Assembly: GCF_015291645.1 (NCBI RefSeq)
Contig: NZ_CP030055.1
Location: 2,232,001 to 2,296,000 of the forward strand
Reading direction: 5' to 3'
Length of the DNA: 64,000 nt
From: Bradyrhizobium sp. CCBAU 53340
GTDB taxonomy: Bacteria > Pseudomonadota > Alphaproteobacteria > Rhizobiales > Xanthobacteraceae
This document shows positions 18,356 to 27,334 of the stretch, in pieces. The notes under the pieces were generated by a model that saw only the letters and a program-made list of their open reading frames with translations, did not search any database and was not told the DNA's origin. Position numbers and translations under genes: made by a program. Positions within the stretch are counted from its first letter, which is position 1. Each line of letters begins with the position of its first letter.

Positions 18356-18964
18356 TTACCGGCTCTTCTTGCGCGGCCGGGCCGACTTGGCGCGCAGCCG
18401 CTCGAGCTGGCCTTTGGGCATCGAGAGGCAGATTTCTCCGACCCAGTCGAGCTTGACGCCGACGATTGGCTTGGCATTGAAGCTGACGAGGTTGACGACG
18501 GAGGGAGATTTGCCCCGTTCGATGGTCTTCAGATAGCGCTCGCCGGTCTTGAGCCGGACCACGGCCTCTTCGCCGTAGAAGCTCGACAATGGATGACGCT
18601 GGTCCTTGTAGACCACGATCACGTCGCCGCTTTCATATTTGGGCAGCATCGAATCGCCGACGATTTCGAAGGCCACGGTCTCTTCCATGATCGGGAACGG
18701 CAGCGCGATGTCGCCCAGCCCTTCCGGCGGGACCTGCTCGACATCTGGCTCGATCACCGCGCCGGCGCCGACGCGGCCCATGATCGGGGCGAGGTTCAGC
18801 TCAAGGTATTGCATGATCGGAATGATTTCCGAAGCTTTCACCAGGCGTTCGCCGCCGAGGATTTCCGACACCGCACCCGGGCGGACGCCCATCGCCGCGG
18901 CAAGCCCGCCCTTGCTCTTGCCCGTCTTTTCCAGGCCCCGCTCGATCATCGCAACGTCCAACAT
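18356..18964 (-). CDS. HTH-XRE/S24-peptidase repressor (LexA/CI-like)
   Basis: This 202-residue regulator has an N-terminal helix-turn-helix (SKGGLAAAMGVRPGAVSEILGGERLV, about residues 17-42). The C-terminal peptidase S24 domain has FEIVGDSMLPKYESGDVIVVY, with the catalytic Ser in GDSM near residue 108, and VVRLKTGERYLKTIER, with the Lys partner. Such proteins repress until RecA or another signal stimulates self-cleavage; the typical Ala-Gly cleavage site may be VGAGAVIEP. A divergent gene and three matching operators suggest autoregulation. The basic tail is RPRKKSR. Confidence 0.88.
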   Translation of the reverse strand: MLDVAMIERGLEKTGKSKGGLAAAMGVRPGAVSEILGGERLVKASEIIPIMQYLELNLAPIMGRVGAGAVIEPDVEQVPPEGLGDIALPFPIMEETVAFEIVGDSMLPKYESGDVIVVYKDQRHPLSSFYGEEAVVRLKTGERYLKTIERGKSPSVVNLVSFNAKPIVGVKLDWVGEICLSMPKGQLERLRAKSARPRKKSR

Positions 18965-19002
18965 GGTGATTCCCTCGATTGCCCATGGCTCTGCCCCTTG
19001 TA

Positions 19003-19017
19003 ATCCGAAATTCGGAA
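19003..19017. promoter_or_regulatory. Operator-like palindrome ATCCG-N5-CGGAA
   Basis: TCCGAA-A-TTCGGA is a perfect 13-base palindrome with a central A, 39 bases before the S24-regulator ATG. It fits the TTCCG-N5-CGGAA pattern with one mismatch. The position suits autorepression. Confidence 0.6.
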
Positions 19018-19059
19018 TTAATGCAATTATGAATATCAGAATTCCGGCTTGACTTTGCT

Positions 19060-19074
19060 TTCGGAATAACGGAA
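19060..19074. promoter_or_regulatory. Operator-like site TTCGG-N5-CGGAA with -35-like TTGACT
   Basis: TTCGGAATAACGGAA matches the TTCCG-N5-CGGAA pattern with one mismatch. It lies just downstream of TTGACT (19049-19054), a possible -35 box for the divergent GcrA-like gene, so a bound repressor would block that promoter. Confidence 0.5.
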
Positions 19075-19126
19075 TGTGTGTTCCGCCTTTGGATCGTGTG
19101 ATCGGGGCGCATCACAGGACAGCAGC

Positions 19127-19660
19127 ATGGAACCGGGCCATTGGTCGTCGGAGCATTCCGACGCGCTTTGCGACTATTTCTTCAAAGGACTGTCATATGC
19201 GGAGATCGGAAGACGGATTAACGCAAGGTTTGGAACGGCTTACACGCGCAACGCGGTGATCGGTCGCGCCAAGCGGCTTGGGCTCGGGATCGGCACGCCC
19301 GAACGAATGATAAGCCCGTCGATCGTGCCGTCCTTACCAGGCGAGTCTACTCCGCTGACACCGCCGCGTGCCGCGCCACCCGGCCTGAATCTGCCGCCGC
19401 CATCGGCCTTGAAACCGGCCAATCCGGTCAAGCTGCGCTGCGTCGGTGTCCAGCCGCGCCTGATAACGCTGGACGAGCTCGAACGAGGCGATTGCCGCTA
19501 CCCCTATGGCGGCGACAAGGAGGGCGAACTGATCAGCTTCTGCGGCCACCCGCGTCAAATAGGCTCAAGCTACTGCACGCCGCACGCGCGCCTCACTCGC
19601 GGCCCCGGCGCGGCCCGTACGGCTGCTGCCGCCGTGCTGAGGCTCGTCTCCGCCGCCTGA
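19127..19660 (+). CDS. GcrA-family cell-cycle regulator-like protein
   Basis: This 177-residue protein has the GcrA layout. The N-terminal helix-turn-helix (HWSSEHSDALCDYFFKGLSY, then AEIGRRINARFG and TRNAVIGRAKRLGL) is followed by a Pro-rich linker (about residues 65-105). The C-terminal Cys cluster CRYPYG...FCGHP...YCTPHARL corresponds to the sigma-70-contacting domain. GcrA recruits RNA polymerase at methylated GANTC promoters. Because housekeeping gcrA is normally elsewhere, this is probably a paralogue. AGGAC precedes the ATG at 19127; a longer frame from 19076 would start inside the operator. The operators suggest repression by the divergent S24 protein. Confidence 0.8.
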   Translation: MEPGHWSSEHSDALCDYFFKGLSYAEIGRRINARFGTAYTRNAVIGRAKRLGLGIGTPERMISPSIVPSLPGESTPLTPPRAAPPGLNLPPPSALKPANPVKLRCVGVQPRLITLDELERGDCRYPYGGDKEGELISFCGHPRQIGSSYCTPHARLTRGPGAARTAAAAVLRLVSAA

Positions 19661-19708
19661 TCAGCGCACGACCGTCCATTTTCATGTCAATTCGCAAGGA
19701 GTTTCCGA

Positions 19709-20272
19709 GTGGTTCGTGCCAGACGCAACAAGTCCTACAGGTTGACCGAACTCCACGACCGGCGCTCGCGCGACCTGCCGTTCAATGCCGAGGTCATGGA
19801 GGCAGAGGTCGATAACCCGCTCGCGCTTGATTCCGGTGAGAAGATCATGGCAATGCGGTCGATCCGCAACGACCCGCTCGGCCGGCTGCACTCACATCAC
19901 CAGATCGACGAAGCGCAATATCGGGGCGGGCGCGCCTACCAGAACGACTGGGAAAGGGCAGAGCGCGGTCCTCAGGCCACGGATCCGACCCGCGAATATG
20001 TCGACGGCACCGGTTTCCGTGAACCGGTGACCGAGAGCCAGCGCCAGGCTGTACTGCGGCTGAACCGAGTCGAACGCGAGCTCGGAACCGACGGTGCGGC
20101 GCTGGTGCATGACGTGCTGGTGCTTGGTTTGACCATGGACCAGATCGGGCAGCGGCGTGCCGTCCGCACCCAGCGCTGGAATGATTATTTTGCCCGGCGA
20201 TTTCGCGAATGCCTCGACCGGCTGGCGCTGGTCTACGGCTTTGCGACCGACGTATCGGCGCGGCGGCGCTGA
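19709..20272 (+). CDS. Hypothetical protein, DUF6456-like C terminus
   Basis: A 187-residue protein starting at GTG (19709), with AAGGAG 7 bases upstream. The N-terminal half is charged and probably flexible. The C-terminal 85 residues (ELGTDGAALVHDVLVLGLTM, then RFRECLDRLALVYGF) resemble the small helical domain found in several alphaproteobacterial regulators annotated with DUF6456. It follows the GcrA-like gene by 48 bases and may be in its operon. Nucleic-acid binding is a guess. Confidence 0.65.
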   Translation: MVRARRNKSYRLTELHDRRSRDLPFNAEVMEAEVDNPLALDSGEKIMAMRSIRNDPLGRLHSHHQIDEAQYRGGRAYQNDWERAERGPQATDPTREYVDGTGFREPVTESQRQAVLRLNRVERELGTDGAALVHDVLVLGLTMDQIGQRRAVRTQRWNDYFARRFRECLDRLALVYGFATDVSARRR

Positions 20273-20276
20273 ACGA

Positions 20277-20306
20277 AGCTGCCGGTGGCGTTGGCCGCCG
20301 GCAGCT
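20277..20306. terminator. Bidirectional hairpin terminator
   Basis: AGCTGCCGGTGGC-GTTG-GCCGCCGGCAGCT forms a stem of about 13 bp (one wobble) between two converging genes, four bases after the plus-strand stop. Confidence 0.55.
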
Positions 20307-20318
20307 CTCCGTCGCGTG

Positions 20319-20675
20319 TTACGGATGCGGCATGATCTGGTAGGGCGTGATGTAGGGCTCAACGCGGAGCGAGGCGTTGGCCAGCAGGCCGATCTTGGCG
20401 GTCGGTGCCTGCTGCATTTCACCGTTCTGTCCGCGGTGCACGTTGTACTGCCAGACGGTGAGATCGCCCTTCTGCGCCAGGGCGTGCGCGACCACGCTGG
20501 CGTCATTGCCGCCGAGTGCCTGGAGCTCTTCGGGCGACAGTCCGATGATGATCTCATCCTTGATGGTGACGATCTTGAACAGGTTCATTTTGGTCTCCTG
20601 CGCCCATGCGCTCTGTGTCGAGAGTGTGAGAAGCGCAACCGCGGCGCCCTTGATGAGATCGCAGCGAGAAAGCAT
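20319..20675 (-). CDS. Exported hypothetical protein
   Basis: A 118-residue protein with a classical signal peptide (basic start, then AAVALLTLSTQSAWAQ, cut after about residue 25). The mature part includes IIIGLSPEELQALGGNDASV, then a region ending IMPHP. No known domain is recognised; it is predicted periplasmic. No cysteines or catalytic motif are apparent. Confidence 0.68.
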   Translation of the reverse strand: MLSRCDLIKGAAVALLTLSTQSAWAQETKMNLFKIVTIKDEIIIGLSPEELQALGGNDASVVAHALAQKGDLTVWQYNVHRGQNGEMQQAPTAKIGLLANASLRVEPYITPYQIMPHP

Positions 20676-20872
20676 GCCATGGTCCTTTGGTGCTGACGCG
20701 CGCCCGAATCGAACAGTCCATCAGCCATGGCGCCCGTGATCTGCGTGGCTGTTTCGCAGCCGCTTGGTCGCGCCATCTTGAACGAGGGTTCATGGCACGA
20801 GAAATATCTGGCAATGATGAACCGTGATGCGGAACGGTGAGTCCAAACCGAGAGATAGAGGGGACTCATCGA

Positions 20873-21337
20873 ATGAAATCGACTGCCATGGCCTGTCTGT
20901 TCGCATCGCTCTGCGTGGTTGGCCCCGCGGCGGCGGCTGATCCTTTCTATATCGGAAGTTGGACATTGACCGGGGCCGTGGTGGCACCATGGGCAGATCC
21001 GCACCGCAAGCCCGATGATGCCGAGCGCACGCGGTTGATGGGCAAGACGGTGCTGCTGAAGACCCGGGAAATCTCCGGTCCGCGTCCGTTTGCCTGCGCG
21101 AAACCGCAATACGAGGTGACAGACTACGGTCCCGACATGATCTTCCAGGGTGCATTCGACGAGATGCAGCGTGCCGACAAGAAGGCCGATCCGCAGGCGC
21201 TTGCAGCTTCGCTCGGCTTCACCGGCAGCCGCATCAGGACGCTGGAGACCGGCTGCGAGATCGACGTTCATTTCGTCGACGATACAACCGCCGAGATCGG
21301 ACTCAACGATTACGTGTATACGCTGAAGAGGCGCTAG
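20873..21337 (+). CDS. Exported hypothetical protein
   Basis: A 154-residue protein with a signal peptide (MKSTAMACLFASLCVV, cut near AAA-DP). The mature part has FYIGSWTLTGAVVAPWADP, one Cys pair in the mature region (FACAKP and ETGCEID) that could form a disulfide, and a final YVYTLKRR strand. GAGGGGAC precedes the ATG at 20873. The beta-rich pattern suggests a small periplasmic beta-barrel or lipocalin-like fold, unproven. Confidence 0.68.
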   Translation: MKSTAMACLFASLCVVGPAAAADPFYIGSWTLTGAVVAPWADPHRKPDDAERTRLMGKTVLLKTREISGPRPFACAKPQYEVTDYGPDMIFQGAFDEMQRADKKADPQALAASLGFTGSRIRTLETGCEIDVHFVDDTTAEIGLNDYVYTLKRR

Positions 21338-21717
21338 TCCGTAGTTGCCGGATTCCGATCATATCAAACGCGAAACGTTGGTCGAATTGACAACATTCGG
21401 GGCTGTGTGATCACTGGTGCTGCTTCTTGACGCAGGTGAGTGACGGCGGCGCCTATTCCTGTTATCCGGAATTGCCGTGGCACGATGCCGACGAAGCATC
21501 GCTAAGCTTACGGTTTGGCTTGCCCGATGGGTTGTTCCTTGCCATAATTGCAACCTCCCGGGTCGGGCCGAGTCCGCTCATTGCGGAGCTCCGGCGTGCT
21601 AGACGTTGGGGCCCGACCTGGGGATGTCGTCGCCATCGCGTTCGGTGACGGCACCCCGTCCTCGATCGGGCCTCCGACGTCTGTCCCGGAAAGGCCGAAT
21701 CTTGTCATAGGTGCGAG
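21338..21717. other. Non-coding or unassigned stretch
   Basis: About 380 bases with no convincing gene. A 73-codon frame at 21427-21648 and minus-strand frames lack ribosome sites and have no recognisable protein character. Confidence 0.35.
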
Positions 21718-21903
21718 ATGAAAAACCTCAATTTCGCGGGCGAACTGCACCTCAAGCTCGGCGCACCTGCGAACAGTACAGTCGAGAGTCTCCGCCTGCT
21801 GCGCGCTTTTCTCCAGCTCGCTCCCCGCCAGCGCTTCGAGGTCATCAAGCTGGTCGAGGACCTCGTCACTGACGAAACCGTCCCCGAACATCCCTTGTCT
21901 TGA
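21718..21903 (+). CDS. Small hypothetical protein
   Basis: A 61-residue protein with a helical centre (ESLRLLRAFLQLAPRQRFEV, IKLVEDL) and an acidic end. The amphipathic character and sensible codon use support a real gene, but the ribosome site is weak. It lies before the phasin gene and has no assigned function. Confidence 0.5.
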   Translation: MKNLNFAGELHLKLGAPANSTVESLRLLRAFLQLAPRQRFEVIKLVEDLVTDETVPEHPLS

Positions 21904-22046
21904 AGCCGGCCGCACCGACATTACGCTTTGCCCATCTTTCAGGCCTGACGTCGACCGCCAGATAGGGGCGGCTGCCACAGCTTGGCCGCTGGAATGCGGT
22001 GCGAGAAATGTGATAATTAGTCAGGAAAAAGTGGAGGAGTGCGACC

Positions 22047-22388
22047 ATGATCGAACCGAAGCTCGAAGTGCCGGCTGAACTGCGCGACCTGGCTGAGAAG
22101 ACGATCGACCAGGCGGAGAAGGCCTTCGGCATGTTTTTCGATGCCGCCACCAAATCCATGTCGTCCGTTCCGGGAGCGGGCGCCGACGTGTCCAAGCAGG
22201 CGCTTGCCTTCACCGAGCAGAACATGAAAGCGGCATTCGAACATGCCCGCAAGCTGGTTCACGCAACCGATCTTCAGGAAGCGATGCGAATCCAGTCCGA
22301 GTTCCTGCGCAGCCAGTTCACCAATGCCGGCGATCACATGCGCCAGATGACCGGCAACTTCATGCAGCCGGGCAAGGGCAAATCCTGA
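22047..22388 (+). CDS. Phasin family protein
   Basis: A 113-residue polyhydroxyalkanoate-granule coat protein. It is almost wholly amphipathic helix: LRDLAEKTIDQAEKAFGMFF, then QALAFTEQNMKAAFEHARKL, then EAMRIQSEFLRSQFTNAGDH (a phasin_2 pattern). GGAGGAG precedes the ATG. It would coat PHB granules and limit coalescence. An intrinsic terminator follows at 22531. Confidence 0.88.
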   Translation: MIEPKLEVPAELRDLAEKTIDQAEKAFGMFFDAATKSMSSVPGAGADVSKQALAFTEQNMKAAFEHARKLVHATDLQEAMRIQSEFLRSQFTNAGDHMRQMTGNFMQPGKGKS

Positions 22389-22530
22389 CTGGGTTGGTCC
22401 TGGTTGGGCGCGCCGCGGTCTGCTCACAAATTGGTCTTGCGGAGCAGCGCGAAGCGCATTTCAATTCCGACGCAGGTCCATGGTGGGCCACCGGATGTGC
22501 GTCATCCGCCGTCCATCATCCTTTCTGCTG

Positions 22531-22560
22531 ATCCCTGTCGGTTCACCCGGCAGGGATTTG
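22531..22560 (+). terminator. Terminator after the phasin gene
   Basis: ATCCCTGTCGG-TTCAC-CCGGCAGGGAT makes an 11-bp stem (one wobble) followed by TTTGCATTTTG. Confidence 0.6.
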
Positions 22561-22582
22561 CATTTTGAGCGCTTGGCACGGC

Positions 22583-22903
22583 CTATTGGCGCAGCGATCC
22601 GATGTAGGCCGCGATATCGGCGGCTTCGATCCGGCTCAACGGAAAGTTCGGCATTTTCGGATGTGGATCGAGCAGGAAGAAGGCAAGCCTGTCGGCGTTG
22701 AAATCAGGCTTGCGTGCAACCGATGCGAAGGAGGGCACGTCGGCGCTGGCTTGGGTCTGGCCGCTCGTCACGACATGACAGCTGGCGCACCAGCGCCGGG
22801 CGAGATCGGCGCCATGAGTGGGATCAGCCGCAAAAACAGGCGACGCATTGAGGCCCGAGATTGTCGCGAGCAGAAGCCAAGTTCGTCTTATATGTTCGCG
22901 CAT
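22583..22903 (-). CDS. Monohaem cytochrome c
   Basis: A 106-residue periplasmic class I cytochrome c. A signal peptide ends near FAA-DP (about residue 26). The haem motif is C39-A-S-C42-H43, and the axial Met lies in HPKMPNFPLS. The start is ATG at 22903 with GGGGATCAG upstream; a frame extended to 23065 would add a non-signal-like stretch and is less likely. Partner oxidase or dehydrogenase unknown. Confidence 0.85.
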   Translation of the reverse strand: MREHIRRTWLLLATISGLNASPVFAADPTHGADLARRWCASCHVVTSGQTQASADVPSFASVARKPDFNADRLAFFLLDPHPKMPNFPLSRIEAADIAAYIGSLRQ

Positions 22904-23178
22904 CTGATCCCCTGACTGGATTCGACTATGGGTCGGATGCTCAGCCGCAGCACGATCCCGGAAATTGCGAAAGGTCGATGCGGGCAATGATTGACCGCAG
23001 CACCTTACGGGCCGAACGATAAAGATGCCTGGCGAATCCCGGCACCCTCGCCGGAGGCAGGCCAAGACTCTGCGGATCGAGCCCCTGAATATGATGCGAC
23101 ATGAGCATCTCCCATGCTGTATGGGCCTTCTACCGCGGCCCGCATGGAGCTGCGTTGATCTGCCGCAAGCTGTCGAGG

Positions 23179-24009
23179 CTAGTAGTCGCCCGGGTTCATG
23201 ATCATCGGGGTGGCCGTATTGGCCGGCGCCAGCGCGCTGCTGGCGCTGTCCCGCAGAAAGCGGTCCAGGGTCGCCTGGATCTTTTCCTTGACGGCATCGG
23301 GACCGCGGTCGCTCATTTCGGTGTGCTGTGCGCCGGTATGAATGATGTCGATGCCGCGCGCCTTGGCCTCTTCCGGCGTGGGCAGCACGCCGGGGTCAGT
23401 CAAGAAATGCGGATCCTTTGAGCGGAACGACAGGATCTTCATATGGTCGTTGAGCACGAACGGCACTCTGAGATTGTCGAGCGTGATCACCTTCGACACG
23501 AGCTCGGGATGCTGCTTGGCGACATACATGGAGACGTCGCCGCCGTTGGAATGACCAACCAGCGTGATGTGGTCGTAGTCGGCATTTTCCTGCCGTCCCT
23601 TCAACGTGTTCAGCACGAAGAGGATGTTCGCCTCGCACCGCATATAGACCTCGCGCCGGCCGACATATTGCTGGCCGACATGGGTCATCAGAGGCGGATC
23701 GCTCGGCAGATCCTGCTGGATGCTGGCGACGAGATAGCCGCGCGCCGCGAGCACGTTGGCGAGAAACGAATACTCGGTGGCCTTGACCGTGTTGCCATTG
23801 CTGATGATGGCGACTGGAAGCTTCCAGAGGCCGAGATTGGCCTTCGTCTCGTAGTCGCGCCGCACGGCGATCTCGACCGAAATCGGCCGCTGGCGCGAAG
23901 CGTCGAACAAGGACAGCATCTCGTGATGGATCGCGAACTTGCTGACGATGATGTACTGGCCCGCCGCGAGGACGCAGAGAAACGCCAGAATTGCAAACAC
24001 CCTCTTCAT
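23179..24009 (-). CDS. Alpha/beta hydrolase, membrane-anchored or exported
   Basis: A 276-residue protein with an N-terminal hydrophobic segment (VFAILAFLCVLAAGQYIIV) and an alpha/beta-hydrolase core. The nucleophile elbow is GHSNGG (Ser about residue 155), preceded by DYDHITLVG; the acid is probably in the ITLDN/DHMK region and a C-terminal His lies in IIHTGAQHTEMS. It may be a periplasmic esterase or lipase. The substrate is unknown. Confidence 0.82.
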   Translation of the reverse strand: MKRVFAILAFLCVLAAGQYIIVSKFAIHHEMLSLFDASRQRPISVEIAVRRDYETKANLGLWKLPVAIISNGNTVKATEYSFLANVLAARGYLVASIQQDLPSDPPLMTHVGQQYVGRREVYMRCEANILFVLNTLKGRQENADYDHITLVGHSNGGDVSMYVAKQHPELVSKVITLDNLRVPFVLNDHMKILSFRSKDPHFLTDPGVLPTPEEAKARGIDIIHTGAQHTEMSDRGPDAVKEKIQATLDRFLRDSASSALAPANTATPMIMNPGDY

Positions 24010-24151
24010 GGTTCCGTCTCAATCACTTTTGACTGAACATGGCTATTGAAAACCCCCGGATCGAGCGAACGTGAGCACGTTACGGGATTAAATTTAGGCA
24101 AGTCTGTGAGGGCGGCCCAAAAAGGGCCGCATCAAGGCGAAGGCCGCGCAG

Positions 24152-25948
24152 CTAGAGGCAGCCGCCTCTACCGCGCTCGGGGCAGAGCCTGAAGGCGCTC
24201 GAGAGGGTGAAGAGAAAGCGCGGACTGCGACGCTCATTGTCCGGTGCCCGGTAGCTCAAGGGGACAGCTACGCCGAAATCCGCCTGCAGATCCTGCGGCA
24301 GGAAGAACCGCACGCCGACGCCAGCTGACGTCAACGCCAGGCCATCGCTCAGCCGGTAGCCGTCGTTCCAGACGGCGCCGGCGTCGCCGAAGGCATAGAG
24401 CTGGTAACCGCTCCAGTAGCGGTAATTGAGCTTTTGGTCGAAACGCAGCTCGAGCGAGCCGGCAAGGCCATTGTCGCCGCTGATCTCGGCTGCACCATAG
24501 CCGCGGCCGAAGGCTGCGCCGCCGAGATAGAACTGCTGCGAGATGAATAGCGGCCGCGACGCGGTCTGGCTCGCCGCGGACAGCTTGAGCGACCATGCAT
24601 CGTTGAGGGTCTGGTACCGCGTGAACCAGAAGTTCAGCACCGAGAAATTCGAGGCTGCGCCCACGTGGGACAACAGATCGTCGCCGAAATGCGATGCGCC
24701 GAAGACATCGAGGCCCTGGCGATAGGTCATGGTCGCGTAATTGGTGCCGCCGAAACCGTCCTGGAGGCGATAGTCGGCGGTGAGGCTCGCAGTCCTGATG
24801 TGGTCGTTGTACCAGGGGCCGTAAAGATCGTGCTCCGACACGTTGCTGAAGGTCGTCGCGGCAGTCAGGACGAGCGAAGAAGATTGCGACTGCAGGGGGA
24901 CGATGCTGGCGCGCAGCTCAAACGCTTCGGTCGTGGTGATGTCGCTGTCAAGCCGACGTGCATCGCCCGGCCGCACCGCGCTGTAGAGAACGGACGCACC
25001 AAGGCGTACGCCATCGACTCCGACCGGCGTGTCGTAGGAGAGCCGCCCGAAGCCGAGCTCGCGCGGATCGTTGGCAATGGTCGACAGGTTGACCGCCAGC
25101 GTGTCACCGGGGGTGAGGTAGGAGTTGAAAGCGCCCGTCGCGTAGGTTTGCCATGGACCGACCGACGATGAGCCGAGATTGTCCAGGCCGAACGAGGTGA
25201 AGACGTGCCACGTTTTGAGGTAGACGGTGAGGCGGAAGCGGCCGGTCGCACCGCCGATCTCCTCCAGCGCGGTGTCGGTGATCCGAACACCGGCCGTGCC
25301 GTTGATGAGGAAGAGCTGGCGTTCGAGGGTTGCGAGCCGCGACGGCTGCTCGGCCAGGACCGGCCCAAGCATCGGCCTCACGCCGAACTGCTCGGCGCCA
25401 TCGCCTTTCAGATCGGCCTCGACGATGGAACCTTCAATCACCTGGATCCGGACGCGCCCGTCGGGAACGTCCTGCGGAGGCACGATCGCCCGGCTCAGAT
25501 GGTAGCCCTGGGTGCGGTAGAGATCGCTGATTGCACCGGCGATTGTGGCGAGGTCGGCCTGTGAGACCTTCTTGCCGAGATAGGGCTGGTAGATTGAGGC
25601 GATGCGATCGTGCGGAACGGCGTGGGCGCCGCTGACGCTGATGCCGCGCAGCACGAACTGCGGCCTGGTATCCCCGCCAATATTGGGTTGGCCGACCGAG
25701 GGCAGTTTCACCGGAGGCCGACCGAGGGATTCCTGCTCGGTTTGGTTTTCAAAATATTTCTCCGGCTGGCGAGGATCGAACCCTGGCTGGTTCGCCTGTT
25801 GTGCGAGCGCCTGCGGAGCTCCCGCGAGTGCGGGCGCGATGAGCGCGAGCACGGCAGCGAGATACCGTGCGGCCGTGCCGCGCACGGGCCGTTCTCCGTA
25901 ATTAGACGGAGAAGTCTCCAGCCGATGGTGAGGAGTCGGTAGTCGCAT
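24152..25948 (-). CDS. TpsB-type outer-membrane transporter (ShlB/FhaC/HecB family)
   Basis: A 598-residue two-partner secretion transporter. It has an N-terminal signal region, a Gln/Pro linker, a POTRA domain (GISVSGAHAVPHDRIASIYQ and beyond, about residues 95-200, with the characteristic ISDLYRTQGY) and a 16-strand beta-barrel. The barrel carries LRFDQKLNYRYWSGYQLYAF and ends in a C-terminal aromatic strand, ...LFTLSSAFRL. TpsB proteins export a long beta-helical TpsA exoprotein, but no TpsA is nearby. It diverges from the FecR gene across a 130-base AT-rich promoter region. Confidence 0.88.
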   Translation of the reverse strand: MRLPTPHHRLETSPSNYGERPVRGTAARYLAAVLALIAPALAGAPQALAQQANQPGFDPRQPEKYFENQTEQESLGRPPVKLPSVGQPNIGGDTRPQFVLRGISVSGAHAVPHDRIASIYQPYLGKKVSQADLATIAGAISDLYRTQGYHLSRAIVPPQDVPDGRVRIQVIEGSIVEADLKGDGAEQFGVRPMLGPVLAEQPSRLATLERQLFLINGTAGVRITDTALEEIGGATGRFRLTVYLKTWHVFTSFGLDNLGSSSVGPWQTYATGAFNSYLTPGDTLAVNLSTIANDPRELGFGRLSYDTPVGVDGVRLGASVLYSAVRPGDARRLDSDITTTEAFELRASIVPLQSQSSSLVLTAATTFSNVSEHDLYGPWYNDHIRTASLTADYRLQDGFGGTNYATMTYRQGLDVFGASHFGDDLLSHVGAASNFSVLNFWFTRYQTLNDAWSLKLSAASQTASRPLFISQQFYLGGAAFGRGYGAAEISGDNGLAGSLELRFDQKLNYRYWSGYQLYAFGDAGAVWNDGYRLSDGLALTSAGVGVRFFLPQDLQADFGVAVPLSYRAPDNERRSPRFLFTLSSAFRLCPERGRGGCL

Positions 25949-26078
25949 GATTTTTCATAGTTTTTTATGGTCAACGATAGGTTAATGCACCCGCGGAACT
26001 CCCTGGCTCCTGCTAAGCCAATCTTGAGTGATTTCGGATACGCATCAGGCTCGCAGTAACTCACGCTGGGGGTCCATC

Positions 26079-27275
26079 ATGCTTGTTCGAACTGGAATGC
26101 GGTGCGCCTTGATGGCAGCGCTGATCCTGGGAACGGCGTCTGGTGCATCCGCTGCGGATGACGGCGTCTGGTCGGTCAGCAAGTCATCGGGCGAGGTCTG
26201 GCTCGCCACCAACGGCGCCCAGCCCGTGTCGTTGAACCAGGAAGAGACGCTGAAGCCGGGCGATACCATCCGCACCGGACGTAACGGGCGCGTGCTGCTC
26301 GTTCGCGGCGAGGAGACGATCCTGATCTCTCCCAACTCTGTGGTCGGCGTGCCGGCCGAGAAGAAGGAGGGGCTTTCGACCACCATCATCCAGCAGGCGG
26401 GCTCGATCCTGCTCGAGGTCGAGAAGCGCAACGTCAAGCATTTCGAGGTCGAGACGCCTTATCTCGCCGCCGTGGTCAAGGGGACGCATTTCAGCGTGAC
26501 GGTGGGCGCAGGCAGCACCAAGGTTGGCGTGCTCCGCGGCCAGGTTGAAGTCTCCGATTTCAGGACGGGGCAGATCGCCCAGGTGATGCCGGGACAGGCG
26601 GCCGCCGCCTTCGAGCACGGCAAGGCCGGTCTTAGCCTGAGCGGCGCCGGTACGCTCAATCCGATCGAGCAAGGCAAGCCGCGCGCCTCGACGATCGAAC
26701 GCGTCCCCGTGCCCAAGTCGGGCCTGTCGGCGCCGCGCGATGCGGGAGGCGGCCATGCGATCCATGCGCTTGGTCCGATCGACAAGGGCACCAAGACGGC
26801 AGGTATGCCGACGCCGTCGCATCAGGTCACCGGAGCTCACCCGCCGAAGGCCGGCGTCGTGCACATCTCCAGCTCGCTGGGCGAGGTCAAGCTGAACTTC
26901 CACAAGGTCACGCACGGACTGGCCCACAGCGCTGCTGCACCGGGGCAAGTCCGCAATGCGAATGCCAGCACCGATACGGTGTGGAGCGATAATAAGTCGA
27001 GCACGACGACCACTGCGTCCAACAGCTCGTCGGTCACGGCAGTCACCCTGAGCAGCAGTGGATCCGCAGCCAGCGCCTCATCGGGTGCAACAAATGTTGC
27101 GACCACCGCTGGGTCGACCAAGGATAATTCCGGCGCCAATAACGACAACAATGGCAACGGGACCATGGGCAACGGGAATGGCGGTAACGGCAATAACGGT
27201 GCCACCGGCAACGGTATCGGAAACGGCGGCGGCAATGGCAACGGTGGTGGCCACGGCAATGGCCACAGACACTAG
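26079..27275 (+). CDS. FecR-domain secreted protein with Gly/Asn-rich tail
   Basis: A 398-residue protein with a signal peptide (ALMAALILGTASGASA, cut near residue 26). The FecR domain (about residues 30-200) includes LKPGDTIRTGRNGRVLLVRG, then ISPNSVVGVP, then YLAAVVKGTHFSVTVGAGST. The last 150 residues are Ser/Thr-rich, then a low-complexity GNG repeat region ending GHGNGHRH. No membrane anchor is seen beyond the leader, unlike sigma-regulator FecR proteins. The ATG at 26079 follows GCTGGGGGT. It is the first gene of an operon with the CHASE2 protein and may be exported through the divergent TpsB. Confidence 0.85.
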   Translation: MLVRTGMRCALMAALILGTASGASAADDGVWSVSKSSGEVWLATNGAQPVSLNQEETLKPGDTIRTGRNGRVLLVRGEETILISPNSVVGVPAEKKEGLSTTIIQQAGSILLEVEKRNVKHFEVETPYLAAVVKGTHFSVTVGAGSTKVGVLRGQVEVSDFRTGQIAQVMPGQAAAAFEHGKAGLSLSGAGTLNPIEQGKPRASTIERVPVPKSGLSAPRDAGGGHAIHALGPIDKGTKTAGMPTPSHQVTGAHPPKAGVVHISSSLGEVKLNFHKVTHGLAHSAAAPGQVRNANASTDTVWSDNKSSTTTTASNSSSVTAVTLSSSGSAASASSGATNVATTAGSTKDNSGANNDNNGNGTMGNGNGGNGNNGATGNGIGNGGGNGNGGGHGNGHRH

Positions 27276-27334
27276 GGCGATTTCCTAGGGGACGAGGGGG
27301 CGCACCTGCAGAAGCGGGTGCGCGGGAGGATCGG

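Noticed and set aside
21427..21648. 73-codon plus-strand frame
   Set aside because: No ribosome site and no protein-like pattern; opposite frames are equally open.
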